32,305 nucleotides of DNA from DATDPY01 sp964395765. GTDB lineage: Bacteria > Bacteroidota > Bacteroidia > Cytophagales > Cyclobacteriaceae. Where the stretch lies: contig CAYNCU010000013.1 in NCBI GenBank assembly GCA_964395765.1, positions 1-32,305 on the forward strand, read 5' to 3'. Shown here one piece after another: positions 25,501 to 32,305 of this stretch. A model generated the notes under the pieces. It was not told the DNA's origin, made no database searches, and saw nothing but the letters and a program-made list of their open reading frames with translations. Every line of letters starts with the position of its first letter. The first letter of the stretch is position 1. A program made the translations under genes and the position numbers.

Positions 25501-27335
25501 TTATGCTCAGCCCCTCTGTAACGGAAATACTGGGCTATTCTCCCGGTGAAGTGATCGGAACCGACATCACTAATTATTACCTGTATACGAAAAAAACCAA
25601 GGACCTCCTTCGACAAATTGTAAAAAGAAAAAATGTTAGGAATTTTGAAGCTTCGGTAGTTGCCAAAAACGGTAATATCCTTCAATGTATCTGTAACATA
25701 CGCCTGGTTTACGATACCAATTTCAAGGCCGTGGCTCTGGAAGGAGTGGCCAGGGATATTACCCAGATCAAAGAAGCCCATTCGGAACTTAAACAGGCTA
25801 AAGAGGTTGCCGAAAAATCTTTGAAGGTAAAAGAATCCTTTCTGGCCAATATGAGCCATGAAATACGCACGCCGATGAACGGGATTATCGGTATGATTGA
25901 TATGCTTGAAAATTCGGGGGTTACGGAAGAACAGAAAAACTATATTCTAACCATTAAAAAATCTTCCGAAACACTCCTGAATATTCTGAATGATATCCTG
26001 GATCTTTCAAAAATAGAGGCAGGGAAAATGCAGTTAAGGAAACGGCCCGTACAAATTGTCGACCTTATGGAAAAACTGGTAGCCCTGTTTTCCCAGCAGG
26101 CGGCAACCCGGAATATCCACCTTAATTATTCCATTAATGAAAAGGTTCCTGAATACCTGATGATCGACGAAACCCGGATTCTCCAGATCCTTTCCAATCT
26201 CACCTCCAATGCCATCAAGTTTACCGAAGGCGGAGGCTCCATCGATATAAACCTGAAAAAGACAAAGGTGCCCGGTAAATCAAATATGTATCGGTGCGCC
26301 GTGAGTGATTCGGGGATCGGCATATCCCCCGATAACCTGAAGAAATTATTCACCAGTTTCAGCCAGTTGGATACATCCACCACCAAACCCTATAGTGGAA
26401 CCGGTCTGGGCCTTGCGATTTCAAAGGAGCTCTGTAAGTTAATGGGCGGTAAAATAAGCGTCTATTCGACCATGGGACTGGGCAGTACCTTCTGGTTTAC
26501 TTTCCAGGCGGAATCGGCAGAAAAGAAGATGATCATTGATAACAGGGTTTTTGAAAACGACATCCGGATCGAAGGGTATTTTGATAAAGACAAAGTCTCG
26601 GTTTTACTGGTAGACGACAACGTGGTGAACAGGCAGGTTGCCTTTGAGATCCTGAAAAAATCCGGTTGCCGGGTCGATATTGCCTCCGATGGCAGGGAAG
26701 CCCTTGAACGCGTAAAAAACGGAAATTATGATCTTATTTTTATGGATATCCAGATGCCGGACATGGATGGCGTGACTGCCACTAACAAGATCAAATCGAT
26801 GTCGCTGAAGAAATTGCCGCCGATCATTGCGATGACGGCCTATTCCATGAAGGAGGACAGGGACCGTTTTATCTCCCAGGGACTCGATGATTACATTGCT
26901 AAACCGATCCGCGCCACCGAGCTGATAAACAAAGTTCGTCAATGGGTGAGAGATGAAATTATCGTCCCGCAGGATGAGGATTCAAAATCCGGAGGTAAAG
27001 AAATAATTAATCGTAAGATCGTCGAACAATTGGTTAACCTGGGTGGCGCCGATATGGTGGAAACCGTATTTGGCGATTTTATTGATGAAACTAAAGAACA
27101 GATCAGGATTTGCTTTGATTCAGCATCGAGGTCGGATTATGGTGAAATACAGAAACAATTACATACCCTGAAAGGGAATTCCGGTACACTGGGAATCGAT
27201 AAAGTTTCTTCCCTGGCCGCAGAAATTGAATCTAAATTAAAAAAACAGCATTATGAAAGTATTGTTGATGATCTTAATTTTTTAAATTTGGCTTTTGGCG
27301 AATTCATGAATCATTATCCTGGACTTTTAAAATAA
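22587..27335 (+). CDS. Hybrid sensor histidine kinase with multiple PAS, GAF, REC and HPt domains
   Basis: This is a soluble giant hybrid kinase, 1582 aa, with no membrane segment or signal peptide, so it probably senses cytoplasmic signals. Domains in order: PAS-like at about 20-130, 153-261, 275-390, 405-522 and 537-653; GAF at about 655-812; PAS-like at about 822-938 and 948-1065; a coiled link; HisKA with H1091 (MSHEIRTP); HATPase with NLTSNAIKF and GTGLGLAISKEL at about 1190-1310; receiver with D1387 (FMDIQMPDMDG); and HPt with H1526 (LHTLKGNSGTLG). The two PAS domains at 153-390 are close relatives of each other, a likely duplication. The relay His-Asp-His should finish on the next gene's receiver. 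The start MEDINKEL is a good ATG, divergent from miaA. Confidence 0.95.
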   Translation: MEDINKELALINRKISRVLGDDDNDASSVAPGYLLIDDNTIIDSNPVAEGYIGIKKPELIGKSFTEILNNPLSPEFNAGPVIDFINDKTGGKTFSFDWVFRAPDEGLSEYTINISRIGEHHIVLIIPAPGVADHGKGKADAGGHFPGNNDFSSQTTILFRMSDQRNQCYYFSKQWLRFTGKKLKEELNEGWTNHIYADDFDRVIETISRAFDRQLKYEISYRLVRTDSDIRLMYESGIPLYDIDGNFIGYLSVSVDFTKAKEDPGEDVFINEQTFKTLAENAPVLFKMSDENGKFFYFSKQWIGFTGRSLKDESGQKWMRFVHNDDYKTLKECLDESLRIRKKFEITYRIRDKEGIYRWIFDMGIPVFGHMGQFTGFISASLDITENKKEEDKKNRQLAFRESESKLQLSLDNSNLIALSVNKAGEVTYCNRYFLELTGLEIKEVIGAEFYRFFGISAGSDGDKITLERYFLNPGFSSGFEAYTQNSFREKFIIRFSSVIFFGEINEPDTITLVGENITERKKIREALESSNAQLKDFLDNANDLVQIFTPDGNFLFVNKIWKNKLGYDDNEIPTLSFRNTIHPEFLEATINKLDDVAAGKSSSIFETDLLSKSGQRIHVSGSINCSFKDGKVKEFRAIMYDISDKVRAEKAQNLYHNIANLTIQSSDLNSFFRSIHNELNKIIFAKNLYIALLDPTGRELSFAYMVDENLSKEPLNVKREFGNGLTEYIIGTRKSFCLTEPEIKDLEEKKLIRVIGSMPKTWLGAPLWLGERIIGVIAVQNYSETEIYSANDLEILEFLSGQIALSIERKQNEAQIKDHAARQQAIFESTSHLIWSVDKNNHVTSSNKNYDIFRENYIPAPLKEDKKSSVRAVDPEQYWGEKYAVAFNGKSHRFEAMFINLHDHTSTWKDVVVYPIIPDSGIVEEVSCIAHDITEKKQSELALKESEEKFRDIFESFQDLYFRCDFRGNIIMLSPSVTEILGYSPGEVIGTDITNYYLYTKKTKDLLRQIVKRKNVRNFEASVVAKNGNILQCICNIRLVYDTNFKAVALEGVARDITQIKEAHSELKQAKEVAEKSLKVKESFLANMSHEIRTPMNGIIGMIDMLENSGVTEEQKNYILTIKKSSETLLNILNDILDLSKIEAGKMQLRKRPVQIVDLMEKLVALFSQQAATRNIHLNYSINEKVPEYLMIDETRILQILSNLTSNAIKFTEGGGSIDINLKKTKVPGKSNMYRCAVSDSGIGISPDNLKKLFTSFSQLDTSTTKPYSGTGLGLAISKELCKLMGGKISVYSTMGLGSTFWFTFQAESAEKKMIIDNRVFENDIRIEGYFDKDKVSVLLVDDNVVNRQVAFEILKKSGCRVDIASDGREALERVKNGNYDLIFMDIQMPDMDGVTATNKIKSMSLKKLPPIIAMTAYSMKEDRDRFISQGLDDYIAKPIRATELINKVRQWVRDEIIVPQDEDSKSGGKEIINRKIVEQLVNLGGADMVETVFGDFIDETKEQIRICFDSASRSDYGEIQKQLHTLKGNSGTLGIDKVSSLAAEIESKLKKQHYESIVDDLNFLNLAFGEFMNHYPGLLK

Positions 27336-27342
27336 AATCATA

Positions 27343-27723
27343 ATGGATGACTATAAAAAGATCCTGATTGCTGAAGATAGTTCCGTTATTCAGAAACTAA
27401 CGAAAAAGATCCTGGAAAATCAAAATTACAGGATCTCATCGGCTAAAAACGGTAAACAGGTACTTGAAATGCTGAACCAGGAAAATTTTGATATCATATT
27501 GATGGATATTAACATGCCTGTAATGAACGGACTTGAATGCGCTGAAAAAATCAGGTCTATGGGAGATAAAAACAAAGCTTCAATTCCTATCATTGCGATT
27601 ACGGGAAATGCCATGAACCTCTCTATGCAGGATTTCAATAAATCAGGAATTAACGATTATCTGCAAAAACCGATTAATTTTGACCAGTTGGTATCTTTGG
27701 TGAATCAATATACAAAAAAATAA
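27343..27723 (+). CDS. Single-domain response regulator (receiver only)
   Basis: The 126-aa product is a single receiver (CheY-like) domain. It has the acidic pair E11-D12 (AEDSS), phospho-acceptor D55 (ILMDINMP), the switch residue Thr of AITGNA, and K108-region LQKPINF. It has no output domain. The preceding hybrid kinase ends seven bases upstream with an HPt domain, so this protein is the expected final phospho-acceptor; it must then act through protein contact. The stop codon overlaps the start of the next gene (TAATG), which suggests translational coupling. Confidence 0.95.
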   Translation: MDDYKKILIAEDSSVIQKLTKKILENQNYRISSAKNGKQVLEMLNQENFDIILMDINMPVMNGLECAEKIRSMGDKNKASIPIIAITGNAMNLSMQDFNKSGINDYLQKPINFDQLVSLVNQYTKK

Positions 27724-27995
27724 TGCAGGTAAGTTACACGAATCACTTTCTCAATAAACTGGAAGATCTGTATTCTGAAACGCAGTACCAGTTAAGGTAT
27801 GAAAAGGGAAATTTCAAATCAGGTTACTGTATCCTGAGAAGTCAGAAAATCGCCATAGTGAACAGGTATTATACCCTCGAAGGTAAAATTAACAGCCTTA
27901 TTGAAATGCTCAGGGAACTGGAAGTGGATCCTGCCCATTTAAGTGAAAAAAATCAAAAACTGTTTTCCGAATTAATTTCCAGCAACTCCAATTGA
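27723..27995 (+). CDS. Small conserved-looking protein of unknown function
   Basis: The 90-aa product is not recognised. It is soluble, with no signal peptide or membrane helix. A basic, aromatic N-half (QYQLRYEKGNFKSGYCILRSQKIAIVNRYY) is followed by predicted helices with leucine spacing (KINSLIEMLRELEV, KNQKLFSELIS), which may support dimer formation or partner binding. Its ATG overlaps the receiver's stop (TAATG), and its own TGA overlaps the TTG start of the metallo-hydrolase. This dense coupling suggests a function tied to one or both neighbours. Reading frame, length and packing make it very likely a real gene. Confidence 0.75.
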   Translation: MQVSYTNHFLNKLEDLYSETQYQLRYEKGNFKSGYCILRSQKIAIVNRYYTLEGKINSLIEMLRELEVDPAHLSEKNQKLFSELISSNSN

Positions 27996-28753
27996 CGATT
28001 ACTTTTCTCGGCACCGGCACCTCACAGGGTATTCCTGTTATCGGTTGTGATTGTCCTGTATGTACATCCCCCGACCCCAGGGATAACCGCCTTCGTACTT
28101 CCGTACATATCCAGTCCGGGAAAATGAGCCTGGTCATTGATACGGGACCGGATTTCAGACAACAGATGCTACGGGAAAAGATACGGAAAATTGATGCCCT
28201 GTTATTCACTCACCATCATAAAGATCATGTGGCCGGCCTGGATGATATACGGAGTTTTTATTTCCGCCAGAAAAGTGAAATTCCTGTATTTGCAAACACT
28301 CAAACTATTGACCGATTAAAAGCGGAATTTCCTTATGTGTTTAATCCCGGCAATTACGGCGGGGCTCCGAAAATCAACGTGCATGAAATCGGATATGAAA
28401 TTTTTGATTTCGGAGGGATTTGCATTCAACCTGTTCCGGTGAAGCACGATAGTCTCACCGTTCTGGGTTTCCGTATCGGGGATTTTACCTACCTTACGGA
28501 CGCCAACTATATTGATAACAGGGCCGCTTCCCTGATTAAAGGAACTGAAATCCTCGTGATCAATGCCCTGCAAAAAGAAAAACACCCCTCCCATTTTACC
28601 CTTGAAGAGGCCCTGATCGAAATAAAAAAATTAGACCCTAAAACCGCCTACCTGACCCATATGAGTCACCGCATGGGAATGCACAAAGCCGTTTCAAAAG
28701 AACTGCCGAAAAACGTATTTTTGGCCTACGACGGGCTGAAAATCAATGTTTAA
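27992..28753 (+). CDS. PhnP-like MBL-fold metallo-hydrolase
   Basis: This is a metallo-beta-lactamase-fold phosphodiesterase-type hydrolase, 253 aa. It starts with TTG (27992), overlapping the upstream stop as TTGA; the first residues MTITFLGTGTSQGIP are the usual N-terminus of the family, so the TTG start is well supported. Metal ligands are in THHHKDH (H74, H76, D78, H79), with further ligands in the LTDANY and LTHMSH segments. GCDCPVC at about 18-24 matches the extra cysteine zinc site of PhnP. PhnP cleaves cyclic ribose phosphates in phosphonate use, but no phn genes are here; in this phylum homologues are widespread and may process other cyclic phosphates or nucleotides. The substrate is therefore unknown. 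Confidence 0.93.
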   Translation: MTITFLGTGTSQGIPVIGCDCPVCTSPDPRDNRLRTSVHIQSGKMSLVIDTGPDFRQQMLREKIRKIDALLFTHHHKDHVAGLDDIRSFYFRQKSEIPVFANTQTIDRLKAEFPYVFNPGNYGGAPKINVHEIGYEIFDFGGICIQPVPVKHDSLTVLGFRIGDFTYLTDANYIDNRAASLIKGTEILVINALQKEKHPSHFTLEEALIEIKKLDPKTAYLTHMSHRMGMHKAVSKELPKNVFLAYDGLKINV

Positions 28754-28755
28754 TT

Positions 28756-30306
28756 GTGCATAATTCCTATTTTACCTTAAATCGGGTATCCGCCTCCCTA
28801 AAGGATTTACTTTCCGGCCGGATGATGGCTGCCTGTTTTTCCCAGCGAAAGAATGAGCTGGTCATGATTTTCACAGCATCCGGCAGCAAGGATTTTACGA
28901 TTTGTGTGGACCTGAACCCTGCTTTTTCCTGCCTTAGTTTTCCGGAGAATTTTCACCGGGCCAGAATGAACAGTATTGATTTGTTTCCCGAATTAACGGG
29001 TAAACCGGTAACACGGATTGAACCATTGAGGTTCGAAAGGGCGTTCCGTATTTTTTTTGAGGACGAACTCAGTCTTCTGTTTAAAATATTCGGCAACCAG
29101 GGCAATATTATTCTCTTCCAGGAAGATCGATTGATAAGCCTTTTTAAAAAAAATAAAAAAAAGGATCTCAATACCAGCCTCGAAGCGCTGGCGAAGACCC
29201 CGGACCTATCTTATGAAAGTTTTTCGGCAAGCGGGTATAATCCGGGGAAATTCCTGCCTGTCCTGGATAAAAAGATGATGGAATATATTGCAAGGCAAGA
29301 TTTTAAAACTCTTGCCCCCCATGAAAGATACGAACGACTTCTCGAAACCATTGAATCGCTCGAAAACAATCCGGTATTTTATGTCACAGAAAATATGGGA
29401 ATTCCGGAATTCAGTCTGTTTCAACCGGAGGAAATTAAATTCAGTCGCTTCGAGGATGTTTTAAAAGCACTTACTTTTTTTTACCGTTCACGTATCCATG
29501 CAGCAAGCTTTTATATCGAAAAAAACGCTTTACTCCATTCCCTGGAAAAGGAGATTGAAAAACTGAATAATTATATAAAAAATGCAGAAGAAAAATTGAA
29601 ATCCCTCACAACGCAGTCGGGTTATAAAAAAATGGCCGATAACATTATGGCAAACCTGCAGGGAATTGATCCGGGATCCGACGAGGTGGTACTTCGGGAT
29701 ATATATACAGGACAAACCATTCAAATACCCTTGAAGAAAAATCTTTCTCCGCAGAAAAATGCAGAAGTGTATTATCGAAAGTCAAAAAACCAGGAAATCG
29801 AAATCGGAAAAATTGAGGAAAATATCAAGGCTAAAAAATCAGGCATTAAAAAATTGGAAAATCGTATCAGGGAAATCCATAACATCAGTGAATTGAAGGA
29901 CTTAAGGAAGTTATCATCCGGGAAAGATCCTGCCGGGAACATTAAAAATCAGATGTTTCCCTTTAAAAAATTCATTTGGATGGACTTCGATATCCTGATC
30001 GGTAAAAATTCTGAAAACAACGAACAGCTCACCTTTCAGGCAGGGTACAAAGAGGATCTTTGGTTGCACGCAAAAGATGTCGCCGGGTCTCATGTGCTGA
30101 TAAAATGGAAGGCGGGCAAAAACTTTCCCCGGCCTGTTATTCAAAAAGCGGCAGAACTGGCTGCTTATTTTTCAAAAAACAGGAATAATTCCCTCTGCCC
30201 TGTAATCTATACGCCGAAAAAATTCGTGCGAAAGTTAAAGGGAGGAAGAAAAGGAGAAGTAATTGTTGAGCGGGAAGAGATCATTTTCGTAAAACCGGGT
30301 ATTTAA
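28756..30306 (+). CDS. NFACT-family protein, RqcH/Rqc2-like
   Basis: This is a ribosome quality-control factor of the NFACT family, 516 aa; RqcH binds stalled 50S-peptidyl-tRNA complexes and adds C-terminal alanine tails. The start is GTG at 28756, two bases after the upstream TAA. The NFACT-N domain covers about 1-190, a charged coiled-coil (KEIEKLNNYIKNAEEKLKS and a second segment) spans about 255-385, and the NFACT-R domain with DLWLHAKDVAGSHVLIK lies at about 395-500. At the site of the Asp-Arg pair needed for alanine-tailing by B. subtilis RqcH the sequence reads FERAF (E94-R95), by my alignment; this should be checked. The neighbours are the metallo-hydrolase upstream and convergent pyk downstream. 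Confidence 0.9.
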   Translation: MHNSYFTLNRVSASLKDLLSGRMMAACFSQRKNELVMIFTASGSKDFTICVDLNPAFSCLSFPENFHRARMNSIDLFPELTGKPVTRIEPLRFERAFRIFFEDELSLLFKIFGNQGNIILFQEDRLISLFKKNKKKDLNTSLEALAKTPDLSYESFSASGYNPGKFLPVLDKKMMEYIARQDFKTLAPHERYERLLETIESLENNPVFYVTENMGIPEFSLFQPEEIKFSRFEDVLKALTFFYRSRIHAASFYIEKNALLHSLEKEIEKLNNYIKNAEEKLKSLTTQSGYKKMADNIMANLQGIDPGSDEVVLRDIYTGQTIQIPLKKNLSPQKNAEVYYRKSKNQEIEIGKIEENIKAKKSGIKKLENRIREIHNISELKDLRKLSSGKDPAGNIKNQMFPFKKFIWMDFDILIGKNSENNEQLTFQAGYKEDLWLHAKDVAGSHVLIKWKAGKNFPRPVIQKAAELAAYFSKNRNNSLCPVIYTPKKFVRKLKGGRKGEVIVEREEIIFVKPGI

Positions 30307-30308
30307 TA

Positions 30309-30336
30309 AGTCCCAACCAGTCTCCCGAAGGGGACT
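30309..30336. terminator. Hairpin between convergent rqcH-like and pyk genes
   Basis: AGTCTCC at 30319-30325 pairs with GGGGACT at 30330-30336 (one wobble) around CGAA; alternatively AGTCCC at 30309-30314 pairs with GGGACT at 30331-30336. The two stems are mutually exclusive. There is no T-run, so terminator function is only tentative. Confidence 0.35.
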
Positions 30337-30416
30337 CGGATTACTGAAGAAATCCTCAATCAGATATTCATTCAGCATCTCCGGTGGAACACCCTGATGG
30401 AAATAGTTAATCTTGC

Positions 30417-31850
30417 TTAATCCGCGATATTCAACCGGACCGTATTGGTTCTTTGTTTACTGGCGACAGGGGTAGTGCCTGTTGAAACATAGATATCTCC
30501 TTTCCTGAGTAATTCTTTTTCCATCAGTACATTTTTGATATCATTGGCGGCGTCATCGGTCGATTCTATTTTTTCATAATAAAAAGCCCTAACGCCCCAG
30601 ATCAGACCCACCTGGGTTAAAAAATGCTTGCTTCCAGTAAAAATATAAATGTTTGCGTTAGGCCTGTATTTCGATAAGTTCTGTGCGGCATAGCCGGAAA
30701 CGGTCATGCCGGTGATTACCCTGGCATGTGTATCTCTGGCAAGGATAACGGCGGTAGCCAGCACCCGGTCATGTAAAAAGGTAGGAGAATTTTCGTCCAG
30801 TTCGTAATTTTTAAAATATATCCCTTCATAATCTTTTTCAACGCTCCTTATAATTTTAGCCATGCTCCTTACGGCCAGTGTAGGATATTTTCCCGCGGCG
30901 GTTTCGGCGCTTAACATGACGGCATCGGCACCATCGAGAATAGCATTAGCGACGTCACTCGCTTCCGCCCGGGTAGGCCGCGGATTCTGTATCATACTTT
31001 CAAGCATTTGCGTGGCCACAATTACCGGTTTTGCCGCGGAGTTGCATTTTTTTATGATCATTTTCTGAATCAGGGGCACCCTTTCCATCGGAGTTTCAAC
31101 GCCAAGGTCACCCCGCGCCACCATCAAGGCATCCGCTTCTGTAATAATTTCATCAATATTAGCGACTGCCTCCGGCTTTTCAATTTTGGCAACAATCCGG
31201 GTGGCTTTATTATGACCGAGTATTAATTCTTTAAGTTTTCGGATATCCTGGGCAGTTCTGACAAATGACAGGGCGATCCAATCCACATCATGCTTCAAAC
31301 CGAATTCCAGGTCAATAAGATCCTTTTCCATTAAGCACGGCATGGAAATGTTGGAATGAGGCAAATTGATTCCTTTTTTTGACTTCAGGATTCCCCCATG
31401 CAATACCTGCCCGAATACTTCTTCCTTATTTTTATCAATTACCCTTATTTCAATATTACCGTCGTCGAGTAAAATGATATTCCCTTTATCAACATCCTGA
31501 GGGAAATGAGAATAAGAGGTTGATATCCTTTCGGCTGTTCCGGTAATTTTTTTTGTGGTGATGGTTATTTTGGCCCCTACTTTCAGCTGGACCCCATCGT
31601 TTTCGACATTTCCGATCCTGATTTTCGGGCCCTGCAGATCCTGCAATATCGTCACCGGAATATCGAGGCTCCTGTTGATTTTCCTGATATGATTGATCAC
31701 TTCAAGATGATCTTCATGATTCCCATGTGAAAAATTTAAGCGGAATACATTCACTCCCGCCCTGACCAATGCAACCAGTTTGGTATAGGAATTACTGGCC
31801 GGTCCGACGGTCGCCACGATCTTGGTTTTGTTAAAATTCTTATCCCTCAT
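30417..31850 (-). CDS. pyk: Pyruvate kinase
   Basis: This is glycolytic pyruvate kinase, which makes ATP and pyruvate from phosphoenolpyruvate and ADP in the cytoplasm, 477 aa, the usual length. The landmarks are KIVATVGPAS (10-19), FRLNFSHG (36-43), the barrel motif IVAKIEKPEAVANIDEI with K222 and E224, MVARGDLGVE with D248, and EASDVANAILDGADAVMLSAETAAG. The C-terminal regulatory domain is present, ending near TNTVRLNIAD; no extra phosphotransferase domain is fused. The IPExxxVDY gene lies five bases upstream on the same strand, so the two are one transcript. Confidence 0.98.
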   Translation of the reverse strand: MRDKNFNKTKIVATVGPASNSYTKLVALVRAGVNVFRLNFSHGNHEDHLEVINHIRKINRSLDIPVTILQDLQGPKIRIGNVENDGVQLKVGAKITITTKKITGTAERISTSYSHFPQDVDKGNIILLDDGNIEIRVIDKNKEEVFGQVLHGGILKSKKGINLPHSNISMPCLMEKDLIDLEFGLKHDVDWIALSFVRTAQDIRKLKELILGHNKATRIVAKIEKPEAVANIDEIITEADALMVARGDLGVETPMERVPLIQKMIIKKCNSAAKPVIVATQMLESMIQNPRPTRAEASDVANAILDGADAVMLSAETAAGKYPTLAVRSMAKIIRSVEKDYEGIYFKNYELDENSPTFLHDRVLATAVILARDTHARVITGMTVSGYAAQNLSKYRPNANIYIFTGSKHFLTQVGLIWGVRAFYYEKIESTDDAANDIKNVLMEKELLRKGDIYVSTGTTPVASKQRTNTVRLNIAD

Positions 31851-31855
31851 AAATT

Positions 31856-32278
31856 TCAGAATATCAGGTTTTCCTTGGACTTTACCTCATTAGCATTAAA
31901 ACGGCTGATGTAATCAATTATCGTTATTTCCTTGAGTTTCGAAATTATATCATTTTGTGCCTTAAATTGTCCATTTATTATTAAAAAATAATCAAATTTT
32001 TGTAATTCTGGCAACAAATAATTCACTTTATTAACAGACTGATCAACGGATTTGTTTTTTATTAATTTATAGGTCAGATAATCCTTTCCATACTCAAAAT
32101 TGGAAATCAGTAAAGGGCCGTCTTTAATTAATTCAAGCCGTATATCGGGTTGTTTTACGAGGCGTATTTCAAGCCTCGAATTCAGTTCCCAGGCCAGTTT
32201 ATATTCCTTGATTGAAGTGATTATCCCATACAATTCGAAATCATAATCTGGATCAATGACAAGGCGGTTTTTACCCAT
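31856..32278 (-). CDS. IPExxxVDY family protein
   Basis: The 140-aa product belongs to the Bacteroidota-specific IPExxxVDY family, named for a motif seen here as LPELQKFDY (89-97). Family members are short and often encoded next to pyruvate kinase, as here with a five-base gap, but their function is not established. The sequence is soluble, with a strand-rich N-half (ELYGIITSIKEYKLAWEL, DIRLELIKDGPLLISNFEYG) and a helical C-half. The ATG at 32278 leaves only 27 bases to the window edge, so its upstream neighbour and promoter are not visible. Confidence 0.88.
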   Translation of the reverse strand: MGKNRLVIDPDYDFELYGIITSIKEYKLAWELNSRLEIRLVKQPDIRLELIKDGPLLISNFEYGKDYLTYKLIKNKSVDQSVNKVNYLLPELQKFDYFLIINGQFKAQNDIISKLKEITIIDYISRFNANEVKSKENLIF

Positions 32279-32305
32279 TTCCCAGGTTTTATTTGAAGGT
32301 AATTA

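Noticed and set aside
1..32305. tRNA, rRNA and CRISPR arrays
   Set aside because: I saw no T-loop-like tRNA pattern, no rRNA-like stretch and no regular repeat-spacer array; a covariance-model scan would settle small RNAs.

Overview
The window is chromosomal DNA from a member of the Bacteroidota, probably an environmental Bacteroidales- or Marinilabiliales-like organism; the rank below phylum is inference. The evidence is a SusC-type TonB-dependent receptor plug, a protein with the Bacteroidota-specific IPExxxVDY motif next to pyruvate kinase, weak or absent Shine-Dalgarno sequences, A+T-rich intergenic DNA, and many exported Tat or lipoprotein enzymes. I found no rRNA, tRNA, CRISPR array, transposase or phage gene. 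No gene-free stretch exceeds 300 bases.

Bases 1-13937 hold accessory metabolism and envelope genes. In order they are the 3' part of an outer-membrane beta-barrel protein, a Tat-exported Gfo/Idh/MocA oxidoreductase (-), a lipoprotein-type carboxylesterase B (+), a small NTF2-like lipoprotein (-), a DUF1460 amidase-like protein (-), an FLVCR-like MFS transporter (-), a GH43 glycosidase with discoidin and FN3 domains (+), a SusC-like receptor with no SusD (-), and a Tat-signal TIM-barrel protein (-). Together they suggest uptake and periplasmic processing of plant- or algal-type glycans, but this is not a canonical polysaccharide utilization locus: there is no SusD, no SusE/F and no hybrid two-component regulator or ECF sigma gene beside it.

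Bases 14135-19601 hold an AI-2E family transporter, a CAP-domain secreted protein whose stop lies three bases from the transporter's stop, a large envelope protein with an internal OmpA-like domain, and a small single-pass protein of unknown function.

Bases 19637-32278 hold more conserved functions: an amtB-glnK ammonium module, miaA, and a plus-strand run of five closely packed genes (giant hybrid histidine kinase, stand-alone receiver, 90-residue unknown protein, PhnP-like metallo-hydrolase, RqcH-like NFACT protein). They end with pyruvate kinase and the IPExxxVDY protein on the minus strand. The kinase carries seven PAS-like domains, a GAF domain, a kinase core, a receiver and an HPt domain, so with the next gene it supplies a complete His-Asp-His-Asp relay.

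Nothing here is clearly a new defence or mobile system. The points most worth checking are the relay with its translationally coupled small unknown and RqcH, the SusD-less short SusC, the PII protein lacking the usual uridylylated tyrosine, the OmpA-domain protein of unknown role, and two intergenic inverted-repeat clusters.
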